From the NCBI RefSeq assembly GCF_000003815.2, contig NC_049996.1:2164647-2228646 (forward strand): 64,000 nt of DNA, in the 5' to 3' direction. The notes under the pieces are model-generated. The model saw nothing but the letters and a program-made list of their open reading frames with translations. It did not search any database and was not told the DNA's origin. This DNA comes from Branchiostoma floridae. Taxonomy: Eukaryota > Chordata > Leptocardii > Amphioxiformes > Branchiostomatidae. The position numbers and the translations under genes are program-made. Positions 1 to 11,889 of the stretch are shown piece by piece. The first letter of the stretch is position 1. Each line of letters begins with the position of its first letter.

Positions 1-1422
1 GCAAGTACGTCGACGAGACTGTCATTTTGTCCGAAGCGCTTGTAGTATTTTCACTAGGAACACTAGTATATTTGGGATTTGCTGTGGTATCTAAACTTGG
101 TTCTGTCGAGGTATTTTTAAATGAAAATGAAGGAGATTGAAAAGTCGTATTTGCTTTGTCCTGTGCCCCATTTGTTGCGTCTGCTGTATTGTTGATATCA
201 TGCAAAGAACTCACACTATGATATTCGTCAACGATTGTTGTGACTGAGCTATTTGTAATGAACCCCTCTGTTGTTTGGTATACACTCACATTTTTACTTT
301 GATTCTGGGGGTTTGCCGTGGAATTCAGAGTTGGCTCTGATGTTGTATTTATAAAAGGAAATGAAAGAGATTCAAGTGTCGTATTTTCATTTGGTAATGT
401 CATAACGTCTACAAGTCCTGTATCCGGTGTCGTATTTGTGTCACTGTTATTTGTAACGTTACGTACTCCAGTAGTTGCTACTGTTGTAATGTGGATATCA
501 TGCAACCTAATAACACTGTGAGAATCTTCACCAAGGCCTGTGACTGAACTGTTTCTTAGCAATTCATCAGTGGGGTTGCCTGTCATTTGGTACACACTCG
601 TATTTTCACTGGTAAATTGGGGATTTGCTGTAGAATTCAGAGTTGGATCCGTTGATCTATTTAAAGAAAGAAAGTCGAGATATTCGAATGTTGAATCTAC
701 ATTTTCATTCGGTGTTGTCATAACGACATTTTTACTGGAATTTTCTGGTTTTGCTGTGGAATTCAGAATTGGCTCTGTTAAGTTATTTCTAGAAAGAAAG
801 TCAAAAGATTCAAATGTAGAACTTCCATTTTCATTCGATAACGTCATAACGTTAGGCCTTTTTGTCTGCAGTAACGTCGTATTAGTCTCGCGAGAGTTTG
901 TCACGTGATCTGTGACGTATGCGCCAGTCGTGGCTACTGTCGTTAGATTGGCATCATGCACGTTACGTATACTTTGAGACACGCTTGTTCTTGTGACTGA
1001 ACTATCGCCGATAACTCCGTCTGTCAGTTGCTCAGAAGGACTTACATTTTCCACAGAGTCACTAGTGATTTTCGTATTTGCTGTTGAGCTCAGATCTGGC
1101 TGTAGTGTGATATTTGTGAGAGGAAAAAGAGTTCCCTCGAGTGTTGAACTCCCATTTTCTATTGGCAACGTCATAAAGTCTAGAAGTCTCGTTTGCTCTA
1201 GTGTCGTATTTGTCTCGCGAGAGTTTGTCACGTGACTTGTGGTGTTGTACACTCCTGTCGTAGTCTTGTCCGAACCAATACCTGAGGGTGAAATCGTTAA
1301 AATAACTCTAGTACATAAATGTCACAGGACCACTATCTCCTTCATTCTTCTTGAAGCATACTACAGACAAGAATATAGTGAAGAGTATGATATTCGAATA
1401 GCAGAGACCGTAAAGTGCACAT
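1..1422 (-). CDS. Gene A: N-glycosylation-rich repeat ectodomain (partial, 3' end outside window)
   Basis: Read on the minus strand, 1281 to 1 is one uninterrupted frame that runs off the left edge. It encodes diverged repeats rich in Asn-X-Ser/Thr sequons; a recurring piece reads roughly E-S-x-x-F, then N-x-T-x-P, then LNSTANP. Copies lie near 1100, 800, 670, 360 and 120. A CAG acceptor precedes 1281. A 58-bp upstream exon (1422-1365) starts with ATG, encodes MCTLRSLLFEYHTLHYILV and ends at a GTAGTA donor; its phase fits the next exon (codon TGT across the junction), though the 83-bp intron is short. The protein would be secreted or membrane-bound and heavily glycosylated. By position and orientation it is probably a third member of the gene B/C family, but its tail cannot be seen. 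The repeat frame is certain as an open frame; the first exon is tentative. No function is assigned. Confidence 0.6.
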
Positions 1423-1689
1423 AATCAACCGTAAAGACAGATATACGTATAAAGGCTAAGGTCACGTAGTATCACGTCGTGCGATCGAAGCATGCAAACT
1501 AAGGTCATACTTGAGATAGTCATGCACGTGGCCTATAACATTTGGTTGGTTCTTTTACCGGCTGCTTAAAAATCCTACAGTATCAATTTCGTACGACGAC
1601 CTATACCGTATGGTATAGATCAACGAATGATTTTAAGTCTAAAGAAAATCATTGCCTAATAAAAGTCTAGGGAAGAAAAAGCAAAACAG

Positions 1690-1940
1690 CGAAAAAAATG
1701 TATGCTCAAGATGCTTTGAAAGGCTGTCAAGATGCTTCAAAGAGACCGCAAGGTGCTTTGAAAGATCTCAAGATGTTTTAAAAAGACCGCAAGATGCTTT
1801 GAAAAGATCTCAGGATGCTTTGAAAAGATCTCAACGTGCTTTAAAATGGTCTCGATAGGCTTTGGAAAAATCTCAAGAGGCTTTAAAGATCTGAAGATGC
1901 TTTGAAAAGATCTCAAAATGCTTAGAAAGATCTCAAGTAG
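1690..1940. repeat. ~20-bp tandem repeat
   Basis: About twelve imperfect copies of a unit close to gatgctttgaaaagatctca. A plus-strand frame is open through part of it only because the unit lacks stops; it is not a gene. Confidence 0.85.
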
Positions 1941-2437
1941 GTAAAGAAAGGTTCACTGTGACTTTCACCCAATCTGCTTTCCACTACATATGAAATACCT
2001 CCTTCTGCGCCGCCAGGTGCCACGCTTGGTGTTGCCATGGTTGGCGCTCCAACTGATTGTCCGGTAATCAAACATGGCAGCACTAACAAGGAGAGACAGA
2101 GAGATCATACGATTAGAGAGAGTCAAGCTACAACACGGAAACGCGTCCTGCAAAGGCATTGTATGAGCAACGTTCAGTCACGGAAGGCTTAGACTTTGAT
2201 TTTTGTGAAAAGAAAAAATGAAAGACTGTACTTGACATCTTAATGGACTAATGCCAGTTCCTCTCTTTGTAAGCCAGCTTAAGCCTGCTTACACATGTAA
2301 GACTGCGTGATAGGAATCAAGTATTAAAACAGTGTAACATGCAGTAACCGTAAAATAATAGTTACATGTTGAGACCATTCACGGAAATATGAAGTAGTTT
2401 TGTTGATATTTGCAAAAGAGAAAATATGGGTTTGCAT
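1941..2437. other. No confirmed gene
   Basis: Non-repetitive sequence up to the assembly gap. A minus-strand ATG in good context at 2038-2036 opens a short frame (MATPSVAPGGAEGG) ending in a possible GGT donor. This could be a first exon, but no partner exon was found. Confidence 0.4.
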
Positions 2438-2537
2438 NNNNNNNNNNNNNNNNNNNNNNNNNNNNNNNNNNNNNNNNNNNNNNNNNNNNNNNNNNNNNNN
2501 NNNNNNNNNNNNNNNNNNNNNNNNNNNNNNNNNNNNN
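2438..2537. other. Assembly gap (100 N)
   Basis: Exactly 100 N, the conventional length for a gap of unknown size. Confidence 0.99.
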
Positions 2538-5039
2538 ATCATGTTGTAGTTGAATCCTAGCCATGTGGATATCGTTTGTTCACCGCCAGATGTCAGACAG
2601 TCACGCTATCTTACATGTATAATCATTTTGCAGAGAACAAGTGGCATGTTATAGATGGAGCGAAAAAATAAGAGACAAGATGTAGTGGGACTATATTAGT
2701 GGAAACATTGTATTGGTATTTCCAGGATTTTTCGCCTCTTAAGTACTAATCATGTTAGATGGTTAATCTTGTGAGCAAATTAGATAATCAACAAAAGTAA
2801 TCTATTTTGAAGTCTCCTGTGAATATTCGTCATGAAATGCGTTCGAAAATCATGCAAAGGAATGAAATAAACAACACGAACATTTCAGAATGCGATCGGA
2901 ATACTCATTGGAATGGAAGCATAAGTGAACAATGCTGACATGACCTGGTTGCAAATGATGTCCATTCAAGACTATAATAGTAGTAAGGGCGTAACTGGTC
3001 TTGCCCATCATTTACAACATTGGACATGCATTTTTCATATGTTCACAAGGAAACAGAAACATAAATGCCAAATCATATCATATGTCTAAGATTAGGACAA
3101 GAGTAAACTGTTTGTGTGATGTACATAGTAACAAATACATGAAACTCCAACGGATATGATAAATACAATACCAAAGCAAAGTGTTTCTCCAAGAGCAGAT
3201 TATTAGACCAATATGCTGTATTTTTGTATTGTAAAATCATAATCAAGAGACACTCCAACGAATATAAAGTAAAATACTAAAACACAGCATTTCTCCAAGA
3301 GCAGATTATGAACAAAAATTAGCTGCAGTTTTGTGCTGCAAATTCCATCAAATACATACTCTTGAGACACCCCAGTGATAATAAGAAAGAGGAAAAAGCG
3401 TTGGATGTTTTGTTCGTCAAATAGCTTATTTTATGCTCAAGTATACATTCGCAAATTACTTAGCTGTTCAATTAACGTTAACACAATACCACTCACCTTG
3501 TATTGTAATGATGATCACCACAACCGTCCTTTTAAGATCCTTCATATCAAAAAGTCGAATCTGCGCTGAAAAGTTTTTACAATTCCTATTCCTGGGTTCT
3601 CCGGTGACAACTCTCAGGCAATTTTCGTATGTTCCTCCCGTACAAAATCCACCATCTTGTTCGTAGACGTAGCTGAAATATACTCTTCAGAACAGGTTGC
3701 TCACCACAAGCATACTGTATGTTTGACGCGTATCTTAGTCCCTCTCTATATGCATTAGAGAACGGCGTAACTCTATATTCCCCCGGGTGGAATCGTACTC
3801 TCAGAGGGAACATCAGCAATTGATCGAGTTAATAGGGCCTTTGTTGGGCTGCCGTTACCGGGATATGTTCGTGCCTGTAGGAAATTGATTGTCAAACTGA
3901 TTACTTTTTCATTTCTGCTTGATAAATCTTCTTAGTATGTAAATTGGGTTATGTCTCATGCATGGCGTCACCGGAGCAAAAAATCGATAAATTACTTTTC
4001 ATATCTGTTCTTTAAACATTGATCTTTATTCATACACCCTTTTGCATATGCTTTACTATTATATGAGACACTAAAGGTAAAATAGCGTTAGTTGTAGCAA
4101 TGATATTGAACAAAGGGAAAACAAAACTGCTGAACTTATCCTACCACTGAATATATCTTTTATAACACAGGTTTAAAGCACATAAAACTATGCTACCACT
4201 AAATATATCGTTATAATGTACACAACAGTTAACCAGACAAGCCTTAATTAAGAAAGGGTTGCTAATAGATGCAATATGTCAGAATGGTCCCAAAACATTC
4301 ATTTAAAAGGAACAAATGTCGTTTTCAATTATCCTTGTTAATTGTAATCGAAAGTCGGATTACGTATGATACTTTACTTTACATCTTGGTTGAGTAGATA
4401 ACTTATAAACATATAAACAAAATGTATACGGTTAAACATAGAACTTGAATAGGTACATACAATGCTATTTTATGGTTATTGTTCCAAATTATCCAATAAA
4501 ATTTATCATCAACGGAATGGAAATGATTCCCTGCAATTCCTGTGTACATAAAACTAATATACTGAATTTAGTTGGTTAGCAATGGTTCATACATCTATGT
4601 ATTTGGCGCTGTGGGCATATATGTACAATTATCCTTTCCTTTACAGCTTTGTACGTCTTTCACAACCCTCGCTCTTGTGATCATTAACCTATTTCCTACT
4701 AAGCTAGCTCTTTTAGCACATAATTTGTATTGGTTACGATGTTAGGTAGCAGGAAGAAGGTTAAAATTACAATGAGTAAACACCGGTCGATCAGAGGGTA
4801 AGTGCCATGATGGATTAGTACTAGACTATCAGCTACAATTGCCAATAACAATTTACTCCCAACATCCATCATTGCAATAATGGCCATCGATCTAGCTTAA
4901 GTAGATGGCATTGATTGGTCTATTGAGAAATCAGCATTGAAAGACTACTACACTGTAAGACATCTGTGATACAGGTGATACGCTATCTGAAACGTTTGTT
5001 TTATTGTTGTAATTTCTGAATTATATAGATATACGAAAA
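2538..5039. other. Intergenic stretch, no gene seen
   Basis: AT-rich non-coding sequence with no convincing exon on either strand, apart from the tandem duplication at 3140-3370. It separates gene A from the 3' end of gene B. Confidence 0.6.
3140..3370. repeat. ~106-bp tandem duplication
   Basis: Two diverged head-to-tail copies. The segment tttctccaagagcagatta recurs at 3184 and 3290, and the matching segment with actccaacg recurs with the same offset. Confidence 0.75.
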
Positions 5040-5332
5040 CTGATACAGATACATGCCTAGGTTATCGTATTGCCATTGGAATAAATTGAAACGAAATGCG
5101 TAACTGATTAAACACATCAAGTAAGAACATATGTCCTGTCGTGGGTAGCAATGATATCATACGTTTGGTCCCTCTTGCCGAAGTGCAATCACCATTTGGC
5201 CTATATGTAGCCGAAGTATTCACATGTGTACGTCCAGGTAGACATTGTCTTCATATTCCGACATCTCAAGTGCTTCATGATTCTTGTCCTTAGCAGCGTC
5301 AATACGATAACCTAGGCATGTATCTGTATCAG
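5040..5332. repeat. 33-bp perfect inverted repeat joining gene B's last exon and its 3' flank
   Basis: Positions 5040-5072 are the exact reverse complement of 5300-5332, with about 227 bp between. The right arm lies inside the last coding exon of gene B (the part encoding DTDTCLGYRID); the left arm lies 150 bp beyond its stop codon. A transcript reading through both could fold into a 33-bp stem. Confidence 0.95.
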
Positions 5333-8300
5333 CCGCGACGGCACCCTGGTCTCCAACAAATGCCATATTCTGGTAGAAAGATGTTTCTTTTGCTGACTCA
5401 TGACCAAGGCTTGTATATGTGCTTTCGTTCTTATCTTTCTGTTTCTCTTCGCCCAAATTTGTGTAAGTCTTGGATTCCATGGTGTCAGGGTTAAGCGCTT
5501 GGTAGGGAGATTCCTCTTCTTTGTTTTGTAGGTGACGTGGCGAGGCGGTGTTGGTTATTCCAGGCGATGTCGATGCTGCCTGTTGGCCTGCAGTACCAAC
5601 AGATGTCGCTGGGGTGTAGGTGTTTCTCACAGCGGTACGCTTTGATTTCCTCCGCGGAGGAGCGACCGGAGAACTCCCTCCGCCAATAGTGGCATATTCC
5701 GTACCAAAGGCGTCTTCGGTAAGATCTGCCTTTTTCGACATTCTGTGAGAAAAAGCAACAACAATATTATATAATTATTTTGGATTTGCATAATTCATTC
5801 ATTCATTCATTTCTTTCCTTTCCATTCTTTATCCCTCCAGTCTGGACAGCCATAATGTAAAATAAATGTACATACATATACACAATAAGACTTTGGCATA
5901 AATAGTTTTGTTCATAGGGTACAGCACTGTCCGATTGTAACGCTATCTACATTATTTTATAACTCTTTTATACTGATATATTTGTGGTGACCATCAAATT
6001 TCAATGTTAAATAACCGTTACCCATGAAACTTGCGAACGTAGAAGACGATTACGCCAAAGGCGGCTACAAGAAGAACTGCAAGAACGACCACAACTGCTG
6101 TGAGGGCCGACACCGTGTTGCAACAGTTGGCTGTTTTAGCTGATATATTCTGGAAAGGACACATCAATTAGTCATTGTTTCTAATACATCATTAATTGTT
6201 TCTGTCTCTCGAGTTGATACATCAAAAGGAGAATTGGGAAAAAGATACTAACAGCCAAAAAAGATAGAAAGGAGACATAATAGGACCGCCTGAAGCTTGG
6301 AGATCTGCGTGAAAATACCAACAATATTGCAAAATCAATTAGGAAATGTGTGTGTTTACCTGACAGACACCGTTGCCAGCCGGGTAGTAGTTCTCTTCAC
6401 ACGCACACTCCGAGATCACTACGCCTGGGTACTTTTCACTCAGCTGACAGAAACTACCCTCCCCACACGTTAGATTACAAAAACTTGGGTCGTTTGATAT
6501 CAGATGAAGCTCTGTAGTAGAAAAAGACACAGAATAAGCAACTGACTGTAAGTCGTTCAAAATTGAGAAAGTTGTCGACTAGCCTTTACGACTTTCACTG
6601 ACAATATTACTTAATCAACTACATTCTTCTCTTCTTGAAAATGAATTTTACTTTCTTTAGTTATCCATCTTAAAATATGTTCAAAAATGCCCCTGCAGTT
6701 CCATAGAAAATTGTTGGGGGAGGGGCGCAAAATCTACATCAAAAGCTACCAAAATATCAAGACCATGGTATTTCCCGGAGAAAAAAGTGGAAGTTCTGCT
6801 GCAGTACCAAGGTCACACACTAGTGGGTCCAAAATCGAGCTTGACCTTTGTCTTTTCAACTCTTGCCTAACCCATACCTGATATCATTATCACCAAAAAA
6901 CAATACATAGATTATATTGAGGTAAAACCAAAGCAACCTCTTACCTTCTGCGGTAAGCGTAGTTTGCTGTAGTCCAACTCCACCTGTGAAGTTCAGTGTG
7001 TTGACGAACGTTCCGTTGTTGATTAGTTGTTGTAGATGGGCCCTAGCTTTCTGAGTAATAATCAAGTCTGGTTCCGATCCTACTGTGCTGAAGACGGTAA
7101 CGAACCTGGCCACAACGCTTCCCGGGCTAGAAGGTTGTGACCGGCATGTGAATGTTTTTTCTTAATCTTTTTTTTATTTGTTTATTCCGGGTATGAAAAA
7201 CCATAGATCACACAACACATACATAAATACATATACTTACAAAATCTACCTGTACAGCAAACCATAAACATTACTTTCTGCAGCAGATTACAGAGTTCAG
7301 CAAATTAACGTTTGATGATACAATTATCGGAGAATAGTCCACATTCCAGTTACGGCGGCCATTTTGGATTTTCCGGTGTCATTGCAACCAAAACGAGGCT
7401 GTTCATATTAGAAAGTTTAGTCAGTTGTTAGGAAATAAGTAATCATTTGATTAACATTGCAATTGCCAGATAGATCATCAAATTTTAGCACATATGTACC
7501 AAACTGTACTTACATGAATTGGATCAGTCTAATATCAACGTATGCTGGCTGCCCGACAAACACTGGAGAAACCTGGAACATGTTTCAAGGGTAAATAGTC
7601 AAGAATTTCAAAATTTGCTATATCTTACGTAAACATCACAACAAATATTACGCGTATGGATTATGTGAGGGACCAAGTAAAATGACTTTTTGCTTGAGTT
7701 AATTAATTTTAATAGACTTAATGAAAATACTGTGTTCATGATGCTACATCCTACATCCTAATACAATAGATATTCTCTAAGTCCATCCCGAACTTACCGA
7801 TTGTATAAAAGCATTCTCAAGCGCCATGAATTCAACTGCTGTCCTGTCGTTGTACACTGGTCGAAAAGGTAAGTCCATAACCAACTGGGACGGTATAACC
7901 CTTCTTGGAGTGACGAGTAGAGAAGATGTAGGTGCTGCAGTCGTTCCCCCTGTAGCCGTGCCCCCGGGTGTATTCGTACCCCCTGTAGTTTTGTCCCCTT
8001 GTATAGTCGTGACCCCTGTAGTCGTGGTCCCTGGTATAGCCGTGTCCCCTGTACTCGTGCTCCCTGGTATAGTGGCGACACCTGTAGTCGTGCCCCCAGG
8101 TATAGTGGTGACCCCTGTACTCGTGCTCCCAGATATAGTGGTGACCCCTGTACTCGTGCTCCCAGGTATAGTGGTGACCCCTGAAGTCGTGCTCCCTGGT
8201 ATAGTAGTGACCCCTGTACTCGTGCTCTCAGGTATAGTGGTGACCCCTGTACTCGTGCTCTCAGGTATAGTGGTGACCCCTGTAGTCGTTCTCCCTTGTA

Positions 8301-10696
8301 GAGTCGTGTCCCCTGTAGTCGTGGTCCCTGGTATAGTGGTGACCCCTGTACTCGTGCTCCCTGGTATAGTCGTGGCCCCTGTACTCGTGCTCCCAGGTAT
8401 AGTGGTGACCCCTGTACTCGTGCTCCCAGGTATAGTGGTGACCCCTGTACTCGTGCTCCCTGGTATAGTCGTGTCCCCTGTACTCGTGCCCCCGGGTGTA
8501 TTCGTACCCCCTGTAGTTTTGTCCCCTTGTATAGTCGTGACCCCTGTAGTCGTGGTCCCTGGTATAGCCGTGTCCCCTGTACTCGTGCTCCCTGGTATAG
8601 TGGCGACCCCTGTAGTCGTGCCCCCAGGTATAGTGGTGACCCCTGTACTCGTGCTCCCAGATATAGTGGTGACCCCTGTACTCGTGCTCCCAGGTATAGT
8701 GGTGACCCCTGAAGTCGTGCTCCCTGGTATAGTAGTGACCCCTGTACTCGTGCTCTCAGGTATAGTGGTGACCCCTGTACTCGTGCTCTCAGGTATAGTG
8801 GTGACCCCTGTAGTCGTTCTCCCTGGTAGAGTCGTGTCCCCTGTAGTCGTGGTCCCTGGTATAGTGGTGACCCCTGTACTCGTGCTCCCTGGTATAGTCG
8901 TGGCCCCTGTACTCGTGCTCCCAGGTATAGTGGTGACCCCTGTACTCGTGCTCCCAGGTATAGTGGTGACCCCTGTACTCGTGCTCCCTGGTATAGTCGT
9001 GTCCCCTGTACTCGTGCTCCCTTGTAGAGTCGTGTCCCCTGTAGTCGTGCTTCCTTGTAGAGTCGTGCCCCCTGTAGTCGTGCTCCCAGGTATAGTGGTG
9101 ACCCCTGTAGTCGTGCTCCCAGGTATAGTCGTGTCCCCTGTAGTCGTGCCCCCAGGTATAGTGGTGACCCCTGAAGTCGTGCTCCCTGGTATAGTCGTGT
9201 CCCCTGTACTCGTGCTCCCAGGTATAGTCGTGTCCCCTGTAGTCGTGCTCCCTGGTAGAGTCGTGTCCCCTGTACTCGTGCTCCCTGGTATAGTCGTGTC
9301 CCCTGTAGTCGTGCTCCCTTGTAGAGTCGTGTCCCCTGTAGTCGTGCTCCCTTGTATAGTCGTGTCCCCTGTAGTCGTGCTCCCTTGTAGAGTCGTGTCC
9401 CCTGTAGTCGTGCTCCCTGGTATAGTCGTGTCCCCTGTAGTCGTGCTCCCTTGTAGAGTCGTGTCCCCTGTAGTCGTGGTCCCTGGTATAGTCGTGTCCC
9501 CTGTAGTCGTGCTCCCTTGTAGAGTCGTGCCCCCTGTAGTCGTGCTCCCTTGTAGAGTCGTGCCCCCTGTAGTCGTGCTCCCTTGTATAGTCGTGACCCC
9601 TGTAGTCGTGGTCCCGGGCATAGTCGTGTCCCCTGTAGTCGTGCTTCCAGATATAGCGGTGACCCCTGTAGTCGTTCTCCCTTGTAGAGTCGTGTCCCCT
9701 GTAGTCGTGCTCCCTGGTATAGCCTTCTTGGAGTGACCCCTGTACTCGTGCTCCCAGGTACTGCAGTGGTGCCCCCTGTACTCTGTGCTCTCAGGTATAG
9801 TGGTGCCCCCTGTAGTCGTGCTCCCTGGTATAGTCGTGTCCCCTGTAGTCGTGGTCCCTGGTATAGTCGTGTCCCCTGTAGTCGTGGTCCCTGGTATAGT
9901 CGTGACCCCTGTACTCGTGCTCCCTGGTATAGTGGTGACCCCTGTACTCGTGATCCCAGGTATAGTGGTTGACCCCTGTACTCGTGCTCCCTTGTAGAGT
10001 CGTGTCCCCTGTAGTCGTGCTCCCTGGTATAGTGGTGACCCCTGTACTCGTGCTCCCAGGTATAGTGGTGACCCCTGTACTCGTGCTCTCAGGTATAGTG
10101 GTGACCCCTGTAGTCGTGCTCCCTGGTATAGTCGTGTCCCCTGTAGTCGTGGTCCCTGGTATAGTCGTGTCCCCTGTAGTCGTGGTCCCTGGTATAGTCG
10201 TGACCCCTGTACTCGTGCTCCCTGGTATAGTGGTGACCCCTGTACTCGTGATCCCAGGTATAGTGGTGACCCCTGTACTCGTGCTCCCTGGTATAGTCGT
10301 GGCCCCTGTATTCGTGGTCCCTGGTATAGTCGTGTCCCCTGTAGTCGTGCTCCCAGGTATAGTCGTGGCCCCTGTACTCGTGCTCCCAGGTATAGTCGTT
10401 GCCCCTGTACTCGTGCTCCCAGGTATACTGGTGACCCCTGTACTCGTGGTCCCTGGTATAGTCGTGGCCCCTGTATTCGTGGTCCCTGGTATAGTCGTGG
10501 CCCCTGTAGTCGTGCTCCCAGGTATAGTCGTGGCCCCTGTACTCGTGCTCCCAGGTATAGTCGTTGCCCCTGTACTCGTGCTCCCAGGTATAGTCGTGGC
10601 CCCTGTTGTCGTGCCCCCAGGTATAGTCGTGGCCCCTGTTGTCGTTGCAAGGAGAAGCAACATTCTCGTTGTTAGATATCCACAGTAAGCAAGCAT
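5220..10696 (-). CDS. Gene B: mucin-like receptor with SEA, EGF-like, membrane span and ITAM-like tail
   Basis: Six exons on the minus strand: 10696-7798, 7572-7514, 7126-6945, 6511-6360, 6149-6022, 5742-5220. All introns are GT-AG and all phases agree. The start encodes MLAYCGYLTTRMLLLLA, aligned to gene C's MSAFVGHL start, followed by about 80 repeats of the type TTIPGSTSTGV. A SEA domain follows (begins LVMDLPFRPVY, contains FIPGSVVARF with the GSVV autocleavage motif), then an EGF-like module with six cysteines (CNLTCGEGSFC to GVCQ), then the span LTAVVVVLAVLLVAAFGVIV. The tail carries YATI, YQAL, YTNL, YTSL, YQNM, YEDNV and YLDV. Known: SEA domains cleave at G/S and stay associated in transmembrane mucins. 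Inferred: cell-surface mucin with tyrosine-phosphorylation signalling. Exon 1 has one surplus base near 9969, which breaks the frame (sequence error or null allele). Predicted length is about 1,313 residues without that base. Confidence 0.85.
7930..10650. repeat. 33-bp coding minisatellite of gene B
   Basis: About 80 head-to-tail 33-bp units encoding 11 residues on the minus strand, with T/S/P/G-rich variants that fit O-glycosylation. A block of 16 units is duplicated at a 528-bp offset (7968 and 8496), and a nine-unit block recurs near 9820 and 10112. Recent expansion is implied by long identical runs. All six frames are largely open because the unit contains no stop. Confidence 0.97.
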
Positions 10697-11409
10697 GATG
10701 TCTTTTGCCACTGTTCAGGGATCGTACCAGGGGATTTTTTCATATGCCATTGACCGTAACTGCGCCCTGAGAAGAAAAGATAAGCACATTTTGCTTAGTA
10801 ATATGTTGATGACGATTCAATATACAATATGTGACAGCACTGAAGAGTGAGGTAGTCAAGAGACGACAATTAAGTTTTTGTGGTACCCACCAGTTGTAAA
10901 GAAGCCTATTGTTCAACTTCAAGACACATACTTCCACATAATACAGTTGACTAACATTACTGTGTTATGGAGTACCTTGCCCCCTAGCAAGACTTAGTAA
11001 CCTTATCCTTGCCGCATATACGCGATCACATATCTTGATAAAGAAACCCACAGAGCATTTGTCCTTCGCGTTCGGAATGCCATGGCGACTTAACGTTGGT
11101 GTTCTCTATGAATGGATAACACTGCATCGTGACTACACGTTAAAGTCGTTGTTCGACTAAGATACTGTAGATTTTGACATTTTCGCGGTTTCGTAGTGAG
11201 CTCTTACCGCTGACTCATCACAACGTAAACATATATTGCATTGTGAGCTCAAAGATACTACAATATCATGAAAAACGTTAACGTGCCGCAAACTGTTGGA
11301 ATTTACAGTTACAGTACCATGAAACTTGACTACTTTTGGCATGAAAAGTTCAACTCTACTCACTCTTCGTGTCATATTATTCCAATACACATATTCAGAA
11401 TACCTTTCT
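10697..11409. other. Upstream region of gene B, no other gene
   Basis: Non-coding sequence that should contain the gene B promoter and any 5' UTR. No TATA box or other clear element could be assigned. Confidence 0.5.
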
Positions 11410-11785
11410 CTCTAGTAACGGCGAGGTAGAATTCGCCGTAGGCTGTTATACAATTTCAGAGTCGTGGAGTTTTCGGATAGGCTGTGACAGAAAAGGAACA
11501 TTGATAACAATTTAAGACAGTCTTTTCTGTACTAAGACAGATGAAATTTGTAGGCCACACGCACCAATACCCCCCAAATATCCTCAGTTTCCCTAATCTC
11601 CAAGCAGATCCTACGTTGCCATATATAGCCGGCCAAAGGGAGTCAAACGGGCGGCCATTTGACTCCCTTTGGCCGGCTACGATACTCCTTGGCCAGCTTT
11701 GATACTATATATCATCGTGGGATCTGCTTGGAGATTACAGTTTCCCATCGTAGGACGATCGTGCGACAGTCGTGAGACAACTTTT
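11410..11785. mobile_element. Diverged MITE-like element, host of a nested MITE
   Basis: Shares segments with the element at 36590-36806: a stretch around aggctgtgacagaaa, one around ctgtactaagacag, and a terminal part resembling cgatcgtgcgac. It is interrupted by the MITE at 11594-11737. Ends are approximate. Confidence 0.6.
11594..11737. mobile_element. 144-bp palindromic MITE with 9-bp target duplication
   Basis: Terminal inverted repeats begin taatctccaagcagatc and end with its complement. A second inner inverted repeat is gccggccaaagggagtcaaa. The 9-bp direct repeat cagtttccc flanks it (11585-11593 and 11738-11746). A 9-bp duplication is typical of Mutator-like elements. Family copies or fragments lie at 27582-27668 and 61613-61735. 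Confidence 0.9.
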
Positions 11786-11889
11786 ATCTGACTCCCTACA
11801 AAGCATTCAAACGTTCTCTCACAACAGTTTTCTATCATTTCTCACATCTAAGGGAAAGCTTGTTTACATTTTGGGAAGACAGCGTCACT

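Noticed and set aside
1965-2159. Small minus-strand frame and an ATG in good context at 2038
   Set aside because: No partner exon, domain or paralog; too short to call.
2324-2564. Frames running through N at the first gap
   Set aside because: Open only because N codons cannot be stops.
7826-10688. Long plus-strand frames (up to 636 codons, VVLPGIVV-type repeats)
   Set aside because: Antisense of the gene B minisatellite; the 33-bp unit lacks stops in most frames. The minus strand has the signal peptide, splice sites and downstream domains.
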